Notes: generated by a model not told the origin, from the sequence alone. Counted from the first letter of the stretch, positions 27,969 through 37,132 are shown. The stretch is 64,000 nt of DNA from Pontibacter ramchanderi (GCF_002846395.1 NZ_PJMU01000003.1:930001-994000); one strand, 5' to 3'. Numbers and translations are program-made.

Positions 27969-28523
27969 ATGAGCGATACAAATAAAGATATAAACATGGC
28001 AGAGGCGCCAGAGGGCTATAGCGGCGCTGGTTTCTTTGCTACTTCTTTTGAAAAAGTGATTGGTCTGGCCCGTGCGAACTCGCTTTGGCCATTGCCTTTT
28101 GCCACCTCGTGCTGCGGTATCGAGTTCATGGCCACCATGGGCTCTACTTATGACATCTCCCGCTTCGGTTCGGAGCGCCCAAGCTTCTCGCCACGTCAGG
28201 CCGACATCCTGTTGGTAATGGGTACCATCGCCAAGAAGATGGGACCTGTAGTGAAGCAGGTATACGAGCAGATGGCTGAGCCTAAATGGGTAGTGGCCGT
28301 GGGCGCTTGCGCCACGTCAGGCGGTATTTTCGATACGTACTCGGTGCTGCAAGGTATAGACCGTGTGGTGCCGGTGGACGTGTATGTACCGGGCTGCCCG
28401 CCAAGACCGGAGCAGATTCTGGACGGCCTGATGCGTGTGCAGGATCTGGCCAAGAACGAATCACTTCGTCGCCGCCACTCTCCTGAATATCAGGCACTTT
28501 TGGCTTCTTACAACATTAAATAA
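27969..28523 (+). CDS. nuoB: NADH-quinone oxidoreductase subunit B
   Basis: This 184-residue peripheral-arm subunit carries the terminal N2 [4Fe-4S] cluster next to the quinone site. The unusual adjacent Cys pair is in [13 protein letters not shown] near residues 46-47, and the other ligands are in [12 protein letters not shown] near 111 and [13 protein letters not shown] near 141. It is followed after 5 bp by nuoC. The first 15 residues are variable and polar. Confidence 0.97.
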   Translation: MSDTNKDINMAEAPEGYSGAGFFATSFEKVIGLARANSLWPLPFATSCCGIEFMATMGSTYDISRFGSERPSFSPRQADILLVMGTIAKKMGPVVKQVYEQMAEPKWVVAVGACATSGGIFDTYSVLQGIDRVVPVDVYVPGCPPRPEQILDGLMRVQDLAKNESLRRRHSPEYQALLASYNIK

Positions 28524-28528
28524 GCAGC

Positions 28529-29035
28529 ATGGAGCTTACGAACGAAAACGTACTCGGCAAACTGATAGCGCAGTTCGGTGAAGAGAACATCGTAGATGCC
28601 TACAACCCGGACGGCATTATGACTTTCACGACAAACCGTGAGAACATCATCGCCCTGATTCAATACCTGTATGACGACAAGGACCTGCAGGTGCAGTTCC
28701 TGACCACGATGGCAGGTATACACTTCCCGGACCACAAGGGCCGCGAACTGTGCATGATGTACCAGTTGCATAGCCTGCGTCACAATTTCCGTCTGCGCAT
28801 CAAGGTGTTTGTACCTGCCGAAGATCCTGTGCTGCCAACGCTGACGAACATCTACGCGACGGCAAACTGGATGGAGCGTGAGGCCTATGACTTTTACGGT
28901 TTCATCTTTACCGGTCACCCGAACCTGATCCGCATTCTCAACATCGAGGAGATGGAGTACCACCCGATGCTCAAGCAGTATCCGCTGGAAGACCAGACGC
29001 GGGAAGACAAAATCGATACTTATTTCGGACGCTAA
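28529..29035 (+). CDS. nuoC: NADH-quinone oxidoreductase subunit C
   Basis: This 168-residue 30-kDa-type subunit of the complex I connecting module contacts NuoD. The family signature is ERxxYDxxGIxFxxHPxxRRI-like: here MEREAYDFYGFIFTGHPNLIRIL, near residues 114-136, followed by HPMLKQYPLEDQTREDKIDTYFG. It is a separate gene (not fused to NuoD as in E. coli). Spacing is 5 bp to nuoB and 15 bp to nuoD, so translational coupling is likely. Confidence 0.95.
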   Translation: MELTNENVLGKLIAQFGEENIVDAYNPDGIMTFTTNRENIIALIQYLYDDKDLQVQFLTTMAGIHFPDHKGRELCMMYQLHSLRHNFRLRIKVFVPAEDPVLPTLTNIYATANWMEREAYDFYGFIFTGHPNLIRILNIEEMEYHPMLKQYPLEDQTREDKIDTYFGR

Positions 29036-29050
29036 GCCAGATAAACCACT

Positions 29051-30301
29051 ATGGCTACTGATAATAAAACAGCTGATACTGATCAGTTACAGGAGTTCCG
29101 CGACAACCGCGACCTGAAACTGCAGGACAAAAAAAACGAGAACCTGACGACCCTCAACCTGGGTCCGACGCACCCGGCCACACACGGTATCTTCCAGAAC
29201 ATCCTGCAGATGGACGGGGAGGTGATCATGGACGCGGTGCCGACCATCGGGTACATTCACCGTGCTTTCGAGAAGATTGCCGAGCGCAGACCGTTCTACC
29301 AGATTACGCCGCTCACCGACCGCATGAACTACTGTTCGTCCCCTATCAACAACATGGGGTACCACATGACAGTGGAGAAACTTCTGGGTATAGAAATCCC
29401 GAAGCGTGCGCAGTACATCCGCGTGATTATGATGGAGCTGGCCCGTATTTCCGACCACCTGATCTGTAACTCGATTCTGGGTGTGGACTCTGGCGCTTTC
29501 ACGGGCTTCCTGTACGTAATGCAGGAGCGCGAGCACATTTACGACATCTACGAAGAGGTATGCGGCGCCCGTCTGACGACCAACATGGGTCGTATCGGCG
29601 GTATGGAGCGCGACCTTTCTCCAAAAGCTTTGCACCTGATTGGCGAGTTCCTGAAGCGCTTCCCGAAGGTATGGGCGGAGTTCGAGAAAATGCTGACCCG
29701 CAACCGTATCTTCATCGACCGTACGGTGGGTGTGGGTGCCATTTCGGCGGAGCGTGCTTTGAACTACGGCTTCACAGGCCCTAACCTGCGTGCCACCGGC
29801 GTGGACTACGACGTGCGCGTGATGAACCCTTACTCTTCTTACCAAGATTTCGAGTTTGAAATTCCGGTTGGCGAGAAAGGCGATACTTACGACCGCTTCT
29901 TGGTGCGCAACGAAGAGGTATGGCAGAGCTTGAAAATCATTGAGCAGGCCTACAAAAACTTGCCGGAGGGTTCTTACCATGCCGACGCCCCGCACTACTA
30001 CCTGCCTCCAAAGCAGGAGGTATACACCAGTATGGAAGCGCTTATCTATCACTTTAAAATTGTGATGGGTGAGATTGACGCGCCGAAAGGCGAGGTATAC
30101 CACAGCGTGGAAGGCGGCAACGGCGAGCTTGGTTTCTACCTGATTAGCGATGGTGGCAGAACGCCTTACCGTCTGCACTTCCGTAGACCTTGCTTCATTT
30201 ACTACCAGGCGTACACCGAGATGATCAAAGGCGGTCAGCTGGCCGACGCGATCCTGACGCTGAGTAGCTTGAACGTAATCGCGGGCGAACTCGACGCATA
30301 A
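29051..30301 (+). CDS. nuoD: NADH-quinone oxidoreductase subunit D
   Basis: This 416-residue 49-kDa subunit helps form the quinone-binding pocket. Visible hallmarks are NLGPTHPATHGIFQNILQMDGE near residues 36-57 (the loop with the quinone-site His), VPTIGYIHRAFEKIAE, RMNYCSSPINNMGY near 96-109, RIGGMERDLSP and the C-terminal FRRPCFIYYQAY. It descends from [NiFe]-hydrogenase large subunits, but the Ni-ligand Cys residues are absent as expected. It lies between nuoC and nuoE. Confidence 0.97.
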   Translation: MATDNKTADTDQLQEFRDNRDLKLQDKKNENLTTLNLGPTHPATHGIFQNILQMDGEVIMDAVPTIGYIHRAFEKIAERRPFYQITPLTDRMNYCSSPINNMGYHMTVEKLLGIEIPKRAQYIRVIMMELARISDHLICNSILGVDSGAFTGFLYVMQEREHIYDIYEEVCGARLTTNMGRIGGMERDLSPKALHLIGEFLKRFPKVWAEFEKMLTRNRIFIDRTVGVGAISAERALNYGFTGPNLRATGVDYDVRVMNPYSSYQDFEFEIPVGEKGDTYDRFLVRNEEVWQSLKIIEQAYKNLPEGSYHADAPHYYLPPKQEVYTSMEALIYHFKIVMGEIDAPKGEVYHSVEGGNGELGFYLISDGGRTPYRLHFRRPCFIYYQAYTEMIKGGQLADAILTLSSLNVIAGELDA

Positions 30302-30356
30302 TCTATAATACTATTCATCATCTAACACTGGCCTTTGGCTAGTGACATTTACAAAG

Positions 30357-30890
30357 ATGGCAGAGACGATAAACGCATTTCAGTTTTCTGATAAAGCCCT
30401 AGCTGAGATTCAGCGCTATATCAGCCACTACCCAGAGGGGCGCCAGAAGTCGGCCCTGTTGCCTGCCTTGCACGTAGCGCAGGCGGAAAACAATGGCTGG
30501 GTAAGCCCTGAGGCCATGGACGCGATCGCTGAGATCCTGAACATACAGCCAATTGAGGTATACGAAGTGGCTACTTTCTATACCATGTTCAACCTGAAGC
30601 CAGTGGGCAAGCACGTGCTCGAGGTATGCCGCACAGGCCCTTGCTGCCTGCGTGGTGCCGACCAGATGATTGAGACATTCAAACAGAAACTCAACATTCA
30701 GGAAGGTGAGACAACCGCCGACGGTATGTTTACCCTGAAGCCAGTGGAGTGCCTTGCTTCGTGCGGAACAGGCCCTATGCTGCAGGTGCGCGAAACCTAC
30801 TACGAGAACCTGGACAGCGAAGAGGCGGTGGACCAGTTCATCGAGATGATGCGCAACAAAGAGGTGGAAACGCCTGAGTGGAAGAAATAG
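30357..30890 (+). CDS. nuoE: NADH-quinone oxidoreductase subunit E
   Basis: This 177-residue 24-kDa thioredoxin-like subunit of the NADH-oxidising module carries the off-path N1a [2Fe-2S] cluster. The four Cys ligands are in EVCRTGPCCLRGA near residues 82-90 (Cys pair five residues apart) and in VECLASCGTGPML near 123-127. The start is placed at MAETINAF; an in-frame ATG 15 bp upstream would add MTFTK. The gap to nuoF, 152 bp, is the longest within nuoA-J. Confidence 0.94.
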   Translation: MAETINAFQFSDKALAEIQRYISHYPEGRQKSALLPALHVAQAENNGWVSPEAMDAIAEILNIQPIEVYEVATFYTMFNLKPVGKHVLEVCRTGPCCLRGADQMIETFKQKLNIQEGETTADGMFTLKPVECLASCGTGPMLQVRETYYENLDSEEAVDQFIEMMRNKEVETPEWKK

Positions 30891-31042
30891 TTTAGCAGGA
30901 CTTTGTGACAAAAGACCATTAGACAAAAGACTTCTATACCTGAAAGAGTCCTTTGTCCTTTGTCAAAAATTCCTTTGTCCATTATAGATAAACATAGGCT
31001 AGCACCAGCAACGGTAGCTGCCGACATAGACATCCTGTAACA
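30891..31042. repeat. Inverted low-complexity TTTGTC/GACAAA words between nuoE and nuoF
   Basis: GACAAAAGACCATTAGACAA and, after about 20 bp, GTCCTTTGTCCTTTGTC form a degenerate inverted repeat within the operon. No gene or clean terminator is seen in this space. Confidence 0.5.
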
Positions 31043-32389
31043 ATGGGAATCAAGATATTAACCGAACATATTAACGTACCGGGTATCGAAACCTTGGAGG
31101 TGTATCGTAAGCATGGCGGCTACCGCTCGGTAGAAAAGGCCATCAAAACGATGACTCCAGACGAGGTGGTGGAAGAAGTGAAGACATCGGGACTGCGAGG
31201 TCGTGGTGGCGCTGGCTTCCCGGCTGGTATGAAGTGGAGCTTTTTGGCGAAGCCGGAAGGTGTTCCGCGTTACTTAGTTTGCAACGCCGACGAATCGGAG
31301 CCGGGAACTTTCAAGGACCGTGTGTTCATGGAGAAAAACCCGCACGCCCTGATTGAAGGCATGATTACATCGAGCTATGCGCTGGGTGCGAACACGTCTT
31401 ATATCTACATCCGCGGTGAGTTGTTGTTCATCCTGCGCATTCTGGAGAAAGCAATCGCCGAGGCGTATGCCGCTGGTTTGCTGGGCAAGAACATTCTGGG
31501 CTCAGGCTACGACCTGGACCTGCATGTGGCCCCAGGTGGTGGTGCCTACATCTGCGGTGAAGAGACGGCTTTGTTGGAGTCATTGGAGGGCAAGCGTGGC
31601 AACCCGCGTAACAAGCCGCCATTCCCAGCTGTGAAAGGTCTGTTCGCTTCTCCTACTGTGGTAAACAACGTGGAGACCATCGCGTCTGTGCCGTGGATTG
31701 TGAACAACACAGGTGCCGAGTACGCCAAAATAGGTGTAGGCCGAAGCACAGGTACCAAACTGATTTCTGCCAGCGGTAACATCAACCGTCCGGGTGTGTA
31801 TGAAATCGAGTTGGGTGTTCCGGTGGAGGAGTTCATTTACTCTGACGAGTACTGCGGCGGCATCTGGAAAGGCAAGCAACTGAAGGCCGTTGTGCCGGGT
31901 GGTTCTTCTGTTCCGATTCTGCCAGCTGACCTGATTATGAAAACAGCTGCCGGTGAGCAACGTCTGATGACCTACGAATCGCTGTCCGACGGTGGTTTTG
32001 TGAGCGGCTCTATGCTGGGTTCAGGTGCCTTTATCGTGTTCGACGAAGACCAGTGCATCGTGCGTAACACGTGGAACTATGCCCGCTTCTATCATCACGA
32101 GTCATGCGGACAGTGCAGCCCTTGCCGAGAGGGTACAGGCTGGATGGAACGCGTGCTGCACCGCATCGAGCACGGCCACGGCCATCAGCAGGACATCGAC
32201 CTGTTGGTAAGTGTAGCCAAGCAAATCGAAGGTAACACGATTTGCCCGCTGGGCGACGCGGCAGCCTGGCCAGTAGCCAGTGCGATCCGTCACTTCCGCG
32301 AGGAGTTCGAGTGGCACATCAAGCACCCGCAGGAAGCTACGGCTCCAGGTGCGGTGTACAGAGGACAGCTGGCGGCAGCTACTGTTTAG
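31043..32389 (+). CDS. nuoF: NADH-quinone oxidoreductase subunit F (NADH/FMN-binding)
   Basis: This 448-residue 51-kDa subunit oxidises NADH and transfers electrons through FMN to cluster N3. The NADH site GLRGRGGAGFPAGMKWSF (near residues 51-68), the FMN-site segments VCNADESEPGTFKDR and the Gly-rich GGGAYICGEETALLESLEG near 172-190, and the N3 [4Fe-4S] ligands in ESCGQCSPCREGT near 353-365 with the fourth Cys in NTICPLGDA are all intact. Nucleotide sequence of this gene and nuoG carries no AGGTATA motif, unlike neighbours. Confidence 0.97.
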   Translation: MGIKILTEHINVPGIETLEVYRKHGGYRSVEKAIKTMTPDEVVEEVKTSGLRGRGGAGFPAGMKWSFLAKPEGVPRYLVCNADESEPGTFKDRVFMEKNPHALIEGMITSSYALGANTSYIYIRGELLFILRILEKAIAEAYAAGLLGKNILGSGYDLDLHVAPGGGAYICGEETALLESLEGKRGNPRNKPPFPAVKGLFASPTVVNNVETIASVPWIVNNTGAEYAKIGVGRSTGTKLISASGNINRPGVYEIELGVPVEEFIYSDEYCGGIWKGKQLKAVVPGGSSVPILPADLIMKTAAGEQRLMTYESLSDGGFVSGSMLGSGAFIVFDEDQCIVRNTWNYARFYHHESCGQCSPCREGTGWMERVLHRIEHGHGHQQDIDLLVSVAKQIEGNTICPLGDAAAWPVASAIRHFREEFEWHIKHPQEATAPGAVYRGQLAAATV

Positions 32390-32485
32390 AAATAAAATCA
32401 TCCTGAAAAGGAAAGTATAGCTTACATCGTTTGTTGCGCCGCTTCACGAAAAACGGGCAACTAATAACGAATAACGAATAAAAAG

Positions 32486-33466
32486 ATGGCTAAAATAACA
32501 TTTGACGGCATCGAGGTAGAGGTTGAAGATGGAACCACCATCCTGCAGGCCGCCCGTAAAATCGGTGGTGATGTAGTGCCCCCTGCCATGTGCTTTTATA
32601 CCCCGCTGAAAGGCAGTGGCGGTAAGTGCCGTGTGTGCCTTGTGAAGGTAACGCAGGGTTCTGCCCGCGACCCACGCCCTATGCCCAAACTGGTTGCCTC
32701 GTGCATTACCCCAGTACAGGACGGCATGGTGGTGGAAAACACAACCAACGAAGACGTACTGAACGCCCGTAAGGGAATCGTGGAGATGCTGCTGATCAAC
32801 CACCCGCTCGATTGCCCGGTGTGCGATCAGGCTGGTGAGTGCGACCTCCAGAATCTTTCTTACGAGCACGGTGTGAGCGCTACCCGTTACGAGGAGCCGC
32901 GCCGTACATTCGACAAAGTAGACCTGGGTCCTTACATCCAGCTGCACATGACGCGTTGCATCCTGTGCTACCGTTGCGTGTATACCGCTGACCAGATTAC
33001 GGAGAAGCGTGTGCATGGCGTATTGGGCCGTGGCGACGCAGCCGAGATTGGTACATACATCGAGAACGTAATCGATAACGATTTCTCAGGAAACGTGATT
33101 GACGTGTGCCCGGTGGGTGCTTTGACAGACAAGACTTGGCGCTTTAAGAACCGTGTATGGTTCACCAAGCCATTGAATGCGCACCGCGACTGCCCTACCT
33201 GCAGCGGTAAGGTAACGCTGTGGGGACGTGGCGACACGGTGCTTCGCGTAACCGCCCGCAAGGACGAGTACGCCGAGGTGGAGGAGTTCATCTGCAACAC
33301 TTGCCGTTTCGACAAGAAGGAGATGAGCGACTGGACCATCGAGGGACCGCGCCACATCGACAGAGGTTCTGTTATCTCGGCTAACCACTACGAACTGCCT
33401 GTGGTGAACGTGCCGATTGTGCCGAACCTGCCTAAATCTACTGTTAAAAAAATGCCAACGGAATAA
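32486..33466 (+). CDS. nuoG: NADH-quinone oxidoreductase subunit G, short form
   Basis: This 326-residue subunit carries clusters N1b, N4 and N5. N1b [2Fe-2S] ligands are in PPAMCFYTPLKGSGGKCRVCLV (near residues 36-52). The His-Cys3 type N5 cluster is in HPLDCPVCDQAGECDLQN near 107-124, and N4 ligands are in RCILCYRCV near 158-166 with VCPVGALTD near 211. The protein stops after one further Cys-x2-Cys set (DCPTCSGK and ICNTC) and lacks the large C-terminal molybdopterin-oxidoreductase-like domain that makes E. coli NuoG about 900 residues. The reading frame ends cleanly four bases before nuoH, so this is a naturally short NuoG rather than a frameshift. Confidence 0.92.
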   Translation: MAKITFDGIEVEVEDGTTILQAARKIGGDVVPPAMCFYTPLKGSGGKCRVCLVKVTQGSARDPRPMPKLVASCITPVQDGMVVENTTNEDVLNARKGIVEMLLINHPLDCPVCDQAGECDLQNLSYEHGVSATRYEEPRRTFDKVDLGPYIQLHMTRCILCYRCVYTADQITEKRVHGVLGRGDAAEIGTYIENVIDNDFSGNVIDVCPVGALTDKTWRFKNRVWFTKPLNAHRDCPTCSGKVTLWGRGDTVLRVTARKDEYAEVEEFICNTCRFDKKEMSDWTIEGPRHIDRGSVISANHYELPVVNVPIVPNLPKSTVKKMPTE

Positions 33467-33469
33467 AGC

Positions 33470-34528
33470 ATGGATTCTGTACTTCTGATCTACAAAGGCA
33501 TCTACATTCTGGCCATTTTCGGTATTTCCCTACTGATTGCGACCTACTCGACGTACTTTGAGCGTAAAATCGCCGCTTTCATCCAGGACCGTGTAGGCCC
33601 CAACAGAGCGGGCCCAATGGGTTTGCTGCAACCGCTGGCTGACGCGGGCAAACTGTTCTTCAAAGAGGAATTTATACCTGCCAAAGCAAATAAAACGCTC
33701 TTTATCCTGGGTCCAGGTATAGCCATGCTGGTGGCGGCCATGTCGAGTGCGGTGATTCCTTTCGGGGATACGCTGATTATAGGCGAGACTTCGTTTGATC
33801 TGATCGCCATTGACGTGAACATCGGCATCCTGTATATTTTCGGAGTCGTGTCGCTGGGCGTATACGGTCTGATGATCGGTGGCTGGGCGTCGAACAACAA
33901 GTTCTCGCTGCTGGGCGCTATCCGTGCCGCTTCGCAGAACATTTCCTACGAACTGGCCATGGGTCTGTCGCTGATTGCGGTGCTGATGTTGAGCGGCTCG
34001 CTGTCGCTGAAAGTAATTGCCGAGCAACAGGCCGGTTTTAACTGGAACATCTGGTACCAGCCGCTGGGCTTCCTGATTTTCCTGATTTGTGCCTTTGCTG
34101 AGACCAACAGAACACCATTCGACTTACCAGAGTCGGAAGCCGAACTTATTGGTGGTTACCACACCGAGTACAGCTCCATGAAACTGGGTATGTACCTGTT
34201 CGCAGAATACATCAACATCTTCGTGGTGTCGGCTGTAATGGCCACGCTGTACTTTGGGGCTTACAACTTCCCGTTCATGGAGAACCTGCGCAACGCGTTT
34301 GACGATCCAGTTCTGGGTAACAACGTGGTGACAATCATCGGGGTTGCGGTGATGTTTGCGAAGATCTTTGCTTTCATCTTCTTCTTCATGTGGGTACGCT
34401 GGACATTGCCACGTTTCCGCTACGATCAGCTGATGAAACTGGGTTGGAACATCCTGATTCCGCTGTCTATCCTGAACATTTTGCTGACAGGTGGCGGTAT
34501 TCTGCTCTACGAATATTTTACAAAATGA
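33470..34528 (+). CDS. nuoH: NADH-quinone oxidoreductase subunit H
   Basis: This 352-residue membrane subunit has eight or nine hydrophobic helices and forms the quinone tunnel entrance with NuoB and NuoD. Diagnostic segments are YFERKIAAFIQDRVGPNRAGPMGLLQPLADAGKLFFKEE near residues 27-66 and FAETNRTPFDLPESEAELIGGYHTEYSSMK near 205-234, the acidic loop linked to proton coupling. It begins three bases after the nuoG stop. Gap to nuoI: 67 bp. Confidence 0.97.
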   Translation: MDSVLLIYKGIYILAIFGISLLIATYSTYFERKIAAFIQDRVGPNRAGPMGLLQPLADAGKLFFKEEFIPAKANKTLFILGPGIAMLVAAMSSAVIPFGDTLIIGETSFDLIAIDVNIGILYIFGVVSLGVYGLMIGGWASNNKFSLLGAIRAASQNISYELAMGLSLIAVLMLSGSLSLKVIAEQQAGFNWNIWYQPLGFLIFLICAFAETNRTPFDLPESEAELIGGYHTEYSSMKLGMYLFAEYINIFVVSAVMATLYFGAYNFPFMENLRNAFDDPVLGNNVVTIIGVAVMFAKIFAFIFFFMWVRWTLPRFRYDQLMKLGWNILIPLSILNILLTGGGILLYEYFTK

Positions 34529-34595
34529 TAACGATAATTGAATGCTGCTATGCTAAGGGCTGTTATAGTCAGGCAGCATTCAAGCTTGAGATACA

Positions 34596-35105
34596 ATGGA
34601 ACCATTATCAAATAGAAGAAAGAACGTAGCACAAAAGGAGATGACGCTCGCTGAGCGCATGTACTTGCCTGCTATTGCGCAAGGTTTGGGCATCACGATC
34701 AAGCACTTTTTCAAGAAGAAGGCAACGATCAACTACCCTGAAGAAACACGTCAGCGTAGCGACATCTGGCGCGGCCTGCACGTGCTGAAGCGCGACGAGA
34801 ACGGTGCCGAGCGTTGCACGGCCTGTGGTCTGTGCGCCGTAGCCTGCCCTGCTGAAGCCATTACGATGACGGCTGGTGAGCGCAAGAAAGGCGAAGAGCA
34901 CCTGTACCGCGAGGAAAAATATGCCGTGACGTACGAAGTGAACATGCTGCGTTGCATTTTTTGCGGTCTGTGCGAAGAAGCCTGCCCGAAAGCGGCCATT
35001 TTCCTGCAGGATGACAAAATTGCGCCAGCCCGTTACGAGCGCGACGAATTCATTTACGGCAAAGACCGCCTGGTAGAACCGTTAAAAACCACTGAAACCA
35101 AATAA
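34596..35105 (+). CDS. nuoI: NADH-quinone oxidoreductase subunit I (2x[4Fe-4S])
   Basis: This 169-residue ferredoxin-like TYKY subunit carries clusters N6a and N6b. The two motifs are CTACGLCAVACPAEA near residues 73-87 and CIFCGLCEEACPKAA near 118-132. The start at 34596 is preferred over the internal ATG at 34641 because the N-terminal SNRRKNVAQKEMTLAERMYLP extension is what I know from related Bacteroidota. It precedes nuoJ by four bases. Confidence 0.95.
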   Translation: MEPLSNRRKNVAQKEMTLAERMYLPAIAQGLGITIKHFFKKKATINYPEETRQRSDIWRGLHVLKRDENGAERCTACGLCAVACPAEAITMTAGERKKGEEHLYREEKYAVTYEVNMLRCIFCGLCEEACPKAAIFLQDDKIAPARYERDEFIYGKDRLVEPLKTTETK

Positions 35106-35109
35106 TCCG

Positions 35110-35628
35110 ATGACAGAAAGTCTGTTTTTCTTCTTTGCTTCGCTAACGCTGCTCTGCGCCGTGATGGTTGTTGTTTCCAAAAACCCCGTGTACAGCGTTA
35201 TCTTCCTGATCCTGACATTCTTCTCCATATCAGCACACTATATTCTGCTGAACGCCCAGTTCCTGGCGGCAGTGAATATTATTGTGTATGCAGGAGCTAT
35301 CATGGTACTTTTCCTGTTCGTACTGATGTTCATCAACACTGGTAAAAACGTAGAAAGCACCTTAAAAAAGAATGTGCTGGCTAAAATTGCAGGTACCGTA
35401 GCTGGTGGTTTGCTCTTCACGATCGTAGTAGCTGCCCTGAAAGACGTAACGCTCGGTCACCCAGACCCGGCCACATTCAACTCGCAGGTAGGTATGGTGG
35501 AGAACCTGGGCAAAGTGCTTTTCACGAAGTACATGCTACCGTTCCAGTTAGTAGCGGTACTGTTCTTAGTATCGATGGTGGGCGCTGTGATGATTGGTAA
35601 GCGAGAGGCGGGAGAGCAGAACTTCTAA
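35110..35628 (+). CDS. nuoJ: NADH-quinone oxidoreductase subunit J
   Basis: This 172-residue membrane subunit has five hydrophobic helices; the region FLAAVNIIVYAGAIMVLFLFVLMFIN (near residues 56-81), which contains the pi-bulge helix of complex I, is diagnostic. The usual next gene would be nuoK. Instead a terminator follows 26 bp after the stop and nuoK lies 1.56 kb away. It is thus the last gene of the first nuo transcript. Confidence 0.94.
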   Translation: MTESLFFFFASLTLLCAVMVVVSKNPVYSVIFLILTFFSISAHYILLNAQFLAAVNIIVYAGAIMVLFLFVLMFINTGKNVESTLKKNVLAKIAGTVAGGLLFTIVVAALKDVTLGHPDPATFNSQVGMVENLGKVLFTKYMLPFQLVAVLFLVSMVGAVMIGKREAGEQNF

Positions 35629-35653
35629 GTCAAGGTAAAAATCAGAGATAAAG

Positions 35654-35687
35654 AAAGCCAGTGCTGTAAAGCGCTGGCTTTTTTGTT
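35654..35687 (+). terminator. Terminator ending the nuoA-J transcript
   Basis: An 11-bp stem with one G:U (AAAGCCAGTGC / GCGCTGGCTTT) and a 6-nt loop is followed by TTTTTGTTT. It separates nuoJ from the convergent lipoprotein gene. Confidence 0.85.
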
Positions 35688-36736
35688 TACTCCTCGCTCA
35701 ACACCACCTCCAACAGCTCCGACCCGCCCTGGTCATCGTCCGAAACGACCACCAGCCTATACCTGCCTTTCCCTTCCCGCTTTTGCACCACCAACGATTC
35801 AGCTTTGCCTGTATAGGGCTTTCCATCCGATTGCAGGATAAGTGTTGCAGGAACCTCCAATGTATCCTGTCGGCCAACCCACGAGAACGGGATATAGCCG
35901 ATGTAGCTTCCCAGCACGTCACCATCCGCATAAGCGTCGTTTGTGTCCTCCAGAGAAGCCGTGAAGAACAGCTTGTCGTCGTAAACGTAGGCTCCCGAGA
36001 AACCAGCTTGCAGGTAATTAAGGTCAGGCAGACGGAAATAGCTAAGTTCGGGCTGAGGCAACTCCGTATCAGGCTCTCCTAGTAGATAAGGTATAAAATC
36101 AGCTAAGCGATACGAGATCAGCACATTATGCCCCGTGCCGATGGCCCGTTGCAGCAGGTATAGCTTGCCGTGCCCTGCTGCAACTCCCTCGATGTTGAGC
36201 AGACCGCCGCCGAGCGTGTCGGCCTGTTGCTCCAGTTGCTGGTATAGCCTGTCTACATTAATAATTCTGGCACCCTGCAAACCTGCTCCTTCCTTACAAA
36301 TATCATCACCGCAAATGTTGTACAGGTAAGCCTTGCGTCGGGCAGGCGCCGAACCTGAGCCCATCATCAGCAAGTAAGGCTTGCCCTGGTGCTGCAACAG
36401 CGTCATTCCCTCCAAGTCGGCTTTGTCGGCTTTGGCTACGCGGCCAGCCGCAAAACCAGCGGTATCGAAAATAGCCTCCTGCGACTCAATCTCAAATCGC
36501 TTGTTCAGGCGGTACAGGTAGGGCGAATCGTCGCCGACGACATAGTAATGGTCGCCCAATAACTCAAGCCCTGAGGCAGAGGGCAGGTTGTCGTAATGCA
36601 ATGCTTGTGTAATAGTGGCTTTCATGTTGCGGGCAGTTATAATAGGCTCGGTGTTGAGAAGCGCGGCAGTTTGATGGCAGGAGAACATCGCCAGCGCGAG
36701 CAGAGGAAAGAGAACAAAACTGGCAAGTCGATTCAT
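35687..36736 (-). CDS. Hypothetical lipoprotein, beta-propeller-like, inserted between nuoJ and nuoK
   Basis: This is a 349-residue exported protein on the strand opposite to nuo. The start is placed at MNRLASFVLFPLLALAMFSCHQ, which gives a lipoprotein-type signal with Cys near residue 20; the frame is open to 36907, but those codons are unlike protein and run through a motif cluster. The mature part alternates short strands with loops, such as SASGLELLGDHYYVVGDDSPYLYRLNKRFEI, ADLEGMTLLQHQGKPYLLMMGSGSAPAR and NIEGVAAGHGKLYLLQRAIGTGHNVLISY, a pattern of the esterase-like/phytase-type beta-propellers. No enzymatic activity is claimed. It interrupts the usual nuoJ-nuoK adjacency. Confidence 0.75.
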   Translation of the reverse strand: MNRLASFVLFPLLALAMFSCHQTAALLNTEPIITARNMKATITQALHYDNLPSASGLELLGDHYYVVGDDSPYLYRLNKRFEIESQEAIFDTAGFAAGRVAKADKADLEGMTLLQHQGKPYLLMMGSGSAPARRKAYLYNICGDDICKEGAGLQGARIINVDRLYQQLEQQADTLGGGLLNIEGVAAGHGKLYLLQRAIGTGHNVLISYRLADFIPYLLGEPDTELPQPELSYFRLPDLNYLQAGFSGAYVYDDKLFFTASLEDTNDAYADGDVLGSYIGYIPFSWVGRQDTLEVPATLILQSDGKPYTGKAESLVVQKREGKGRYRLVVVSDDDQGGSELLEVVLSEE

Positions 36737-37132
36737 AAAAATTAAACGCTGAACAAGGTATAGCACTACCTGATGGACAAAAGCACAGGCAAGGTATAGG
36801 TCAGGTAAAATCTTGCCTGTATGATAAAACAATTCTAATCCATTGGGTTTATACCTACGCAAAAGCCCCTGTAAGGTATAAGGAAGTCTTCGATGCAAAA
36901 ACGACAACGAGCCTGAACCCTGAAGTTGTGCACCAATATAGGTATAGCGGCAGTGATAAACGGCCTGCCCTTATCGGTCTGTATCCTGTGCTTTGCACAA
37001 GCAAGGTATAGCACAGGCCATAACAGGGCACAACTGAAGACCGACAAAATATAATTCTTCCGAGAGGGCCAACACAGACTAAATCTGGGTAAGAAGATTA
37101 GAAATATGTTATGGATTTTACAAAAATGGGGA
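36737..37132. repeat. Gene-free stretch with a cluster of AGGTATA motif copies
   Basis: Six copies of AGGTATA/TATACCT lie in about 255 bp, at 36756, 36792, 36850, 36874, 36940 and 37004. The rest is unremarkable up to the nuoK promoter element. Confidence 0.7.

Noticed and set aside
29087..30178. Long antisense open frame (363 codons) opposite nuoD
   Set aside because: It is the complement of a highly conserved, codon-biased gene; its composition (His/Val/Arg-rich) is that of a shadow frame and there is no promoter.
32486..33466. Frameshifted or truncated nuoG
   Set aside because: nuoH begins three bases after the stop and no remnant of the C-terminal domain is found downstream, so it is a naturally short gene.
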